Source: Paracoccaceae bacterium
GTDB taxonomy: Bacteria > Pseudomonadota > Alphaproteobacteria > Rhodobacterales > Rhodobacteraceae
Length of the DNA: 41,820 nucleotides
Assembly: GCA_007693835.1 (NCBI GenBank)
Contig: RECW01000191.1
Span: 1 to 41,820, forward strand
Reading direction: 5' to 3'
Made by a program: the position numbers and the translations under genes. Under the pieces are notes generated by a model. That model worked only from the letters and a program-made list of their open reading frames with translations, did no database searches and had not been told where the DNA came from. This document shows, in pieces, positions 39,318-41,820 of the stretch; position 1 is the stretch's first letter; each line of letters begins with the position of its first letter.

Positions 39318-41820
39318 TCAGAACCCCTCGACGTGAAGGACGCCGGGGGCCGCCTTGATGGCGGCGCGCATCTCCGGCGTCAAAGGCCATTGGCCGTCGA
39401 GCGCCAGGTCGATCTCGGCGCCGAGGTCGGGGTCGCGGATCACCACCTCCACCGGGCCGCCGCGGCGCTTGACGGCGGCGGCCTCGGCGAGCCGCGTGCG
39501 CAGAGACGCCAGCGCGGCCTCGGAGGACACGAAAACGCGCAGCCCCTCCGCCGCCGCGTCCGCCGCCACGTCGTCCACCGACGCGACGCCGCGACAGAGC
39601 AGCTTGAGCTGGTCGCCGTCCGCCTCCGCCTCCACCGTCAGCACCACGTTGCGGCCCGGCTCCAGCAGGTCGCGCGCCTGCAACAGCACGTCGGAGAACA
39701 CCGTCACTTCGTAGAGGCCCGTGGGGTCGGAGAGTTCGACGAAGGCGAAGCGGGCGCCGCGGGCCGACTTGCGCTCCTGCCGCTTCATCACCGACCCCGC
39801 GATGCGCCCCGCCCCGCCGCGCCCGCGCGCGAGGTCGCCGTGGAACAGGATGCGCTTGCGCCGCAGCGCCTCGGCGTAGGCGTCGAGGGGGTGGCCGGAG
39901 AGGTAGAAGCCCACCGCCGCGTGCTCCTCGCGCAGCCGGTCGGTCGGCGCCCAGTCCTCGACCACCGCCAGACGCGGCGCGGGCAGCGGCGCCGTCTCGC
40001 CGAACAGCGAGGTCTGCGCCGACGTCGCGGCCTCCCGCTCGGCGGCGGAGTAGGCGGCGAGCGCGTCGAGGCTTTCGAACACGCGGCGGCGGTTCCGGTC
40101 CAGCGCGTCGAAGGCGCCCGCGCGGGCCAGCATCTCCAGCGCGCGCTTGCCGACGCGCTTGAGGTCGACGCGGCGGGCGAAGTCGAACAGATCGCGGAAC
40201 GGCCCGTCGGCGCGCGCGTCCTCGATCAGCCGCATCGCCTCGACGCCGACGCCTTTCAGCCCGCCGAGGGCGTACAGGATGGCGCCGTCGGCGACAGCGA
40301 ACTCGGCGGAGGAGCGGTTGACGCACGGGGCGACGACCGGCAGCCCCATCCGGTCCGCCTCGCGCTTGTAGACGGCGAGCTTGTCGGTGAGGTGGATGTC
40401 GCAGGTCATCACCGCGGCCATGAAGGCCACCGGGTGGTTCGCCTTCAGCCACGCCGTCTGGTAGCTGACCAGCGCGTAGGCCGCGGCGTGGGACTTGTTG
40501 AAGCCGTAGTTGGCGAACTTGTTGAGAAGGTCGAACACCTCCTCGGCCTTCGCCTTCGCCACGCCGTTGGCGAGCGCGCCCTCGATGAACTTCGGCTTCT
40601 CGGCGTCCATCGCCGCCTGAATCTTCTTGCCCATGGCGCGGCGCAGCAGATCCGCGCCGCCGAGGGAATAGCCCGCCATCTTGCGGGCGATCTCCATCAC
40701 CTGCTCCTGATAGACGATGATGCCCTGCGTCTCGTCGAGGATGTGGTCGATCAGCGGGTGGATCGAGGCGCGCGCCTCGCGCCCGTTCTTGACGTTGCAG
40801 TATTTCGGGATGTTCTCCATCGGCCCCGGCCGGTACAGCGCCACCAACGCCACGATGTCCTCGATGCAGGTGGGCCTGAGCTGGCGGAGCGCGTCGCGCA
40901 TCCCCGAGCTTTCCACCTGGAACACCGCCACGGTGTCGGCGCGGCCGTAAAGCTCGTAGGATTTCTCGTCGTCGAGCGGGATCGTCGAGATGTCGAGCGC
41001 GACGCCCTGCCCTTTCAGGATGTCGACGGCCTTCTGGATCACCGTCAGGGTCTTCAGGCCGAGGAAGTCGAACTTCACGAGACCGGCCTGCTCGACCCAC
41101 TTCATGTTGTATTGCGTCGCGGGCATCTCGGCGCGCGGGTCGCGGTAGAGGGCGACGAGCTCGTGCAGCGGCCGGTCGCCGATCACGACGCCGGCGGCGT
41201 GGGTCGAGGCGTTGCGGAGCAGCCCCTCCACCTTCTCGGCGATGTCGAGCAGTTCGCCCACCACCGGCTCGGCCTGCGCGGCTTCGGCGAGGCGCGGCTC
41301 CTCCTTGCGGGCGCGCTTGATCGACACCGGCTTGACGCCTTCCACCGGGATCATCTTGGCGAGGCGGTCGACCTGCATGAACGGCATCTGCAGCACGCGG
41401 CCGACGTCGCGGACGGCGGCCTTCGACAGCATGGCGCCGAAGGTGATGATCTGCGCCACCCGGTCGGCGCCGTACTTGCGCTGGACGTAGCCGATCACCT
41501 CCTCGCGGCGGTCCATGCAGAAGTCGATGTCGAAGTCGGGCATCGACACGCGGTCGGGGTTGAGAAACCGCTCGAAGAGAAGCCCGTAACGCAATGGATC
41601 GAGGTCGGTGATGGTCAGCGCCCAGGCCACCAGCGAGCCGGCGCCCGAGCCGCGCCCCGGCCCGACCGGAATGTCCTGCGCCTTGGCCCACTTGATGAAG
41701 TCGGCGACGATCAGGAAATAGCCGGGAAAGCCCATCTGCTCGATCACGCCGAGCTCGTAGGCCAGCCGTTCCTCGTAGGTCTCGCGGGGGGCGACGGGCT
41801 CGCCTTGCGCGAGGCGCGCG
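39318..41820 (-). CDS. dnaE: DNA polymerase III subunit alpha (partial, 5' end outside window)
   Basis: ...RETYEERLAYELGVIEQMGFPGYFLIVADFIKWAKAQDIPVGPGRGSGAGSLVAWALTITDLDPLRYGLLFERFLNPDRVSMPDFDIDFCMDRREEVIGYV. The frame stays open past the listed ORF start (41747) to the window edge. Confidence 0.97.
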   Translation of the reverse strand, partial: ARLAQGEPVAPRETYEERLAYELGVIEQMGFPGYFLIVADFIKWAKAQDIPVGPGRGSGAGSLVAWALTITDLDPLRYGLLFERFLNPDRVSMPDFDIDFCMDRREEVIGYVQRKYGADRVAQIITFGAMLSKAAVRDVGRVLQMPFMQVDRLAKMIPVEGVKPVSIKRARKEEPRLAEAAQAEPVVGELLDIAEKVEGLLRNASTHAAGVVIGDRPLHELVALYRDPRAEMPATQYNMKWVEQAGLVKFDFLGLKTLTVIQKAVDILKGQGVALDISTIPLDDEKSYELYGRADTVAVFQVESSGMRDALRQLRPTCIEDIVALVALYRPGPMENIPKYCNVKNGREARASIHPLIDHILDETQGIIVYQEQVMEIARKMAGYSLGGADLLRRAMGKKIQAAMDAEKPKFIEGALANGVAKAKAEEVFDLLNKFANYGFNKSHAAAYALVSYQTAWLKANHPVAFMAAVMTCDIHLTDKLAVYKREADRMGLPVVAPCVNRSSAEFAVADGAILYALGGLKGVGVEAMRLIEDARADGPFRDLFDFARRVDLKRVGKRALEMLARAGAFDALDRNRRRVFESLDALAAYSAAEREAATSAQTSLFGETAPLPAPRLAVVEDWAPTDRLREEHAAVGFYLSGHPLDAYAEALRRKRILFHGDLARGRGGAGRIAGSVMKRQERKSARGARFAFVELSDPTGLYEVTVFSDVLLQARDLLEPGRNVVLTVEAEADGDQLKLLCRGVASVDDVAADAAAEGLRVFVSSEAALASLRTRLAEAAAVKRRGGPVEVVIRDPDLGAEIDLALDGQWPLTPEMRAAIKAAPGVLHVEGF

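Overview
GC-rich window, gene content and codon style typical of an alphaproteobacterium (probably Rhodobacterales-like; inferred, not searched). In order: (1) a full histidine-utilisation locus, hutC-hutF (-) divergent from hutI-hutH-hutG-hutU (+), with a perfect ATATGT-N4-ACATAT inverted repeat between the two arms; (2) a co-directional TRAP transporter (DctP/Q/M) and an 804-aa FAD oxidoreductase/GcvT-type (dimethylglycine/sarcosine dehydrogenase-like) gene; (3) two intact hybrid histidine kinases on the minus strand flanking a decayed third kinase on the plus strand (PAS fragment plus frameshifted HATPase remnant); (4) a tusA / SoxX-like cytochrome c / enlarged CcdA mini-cluster; (5) a Uma2-family nuclease; (6) rimM-trmD-rplS without rpsP; (7) a glycogen locus, glgB (-) divergent from glgC-glgA-glgX-[malQ-pgm]-glgP (+), where MalQ and phosphoglucomutase are one uninterrupted 1215-codon ORF with an internal ribosome-binding site and ATG at the junction; (8) msrP with a 10-bp inverted repeat in its leader that reaches the Shine-Dalgarno; (9) the 3' part of dnaE. 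No tRNA, rRNA, CRISPR array or transposase was recognised. The observations I would check first are the MalQ-Pgm fusion, the kinase pseudogene between two live kinases, the msrP leader, the CcdA with two extra hydrophobic hairpins beside an orphan SoxX-like gene, and the hut-linked TRAP/demethylase module. No database searches or folding calculations were run.
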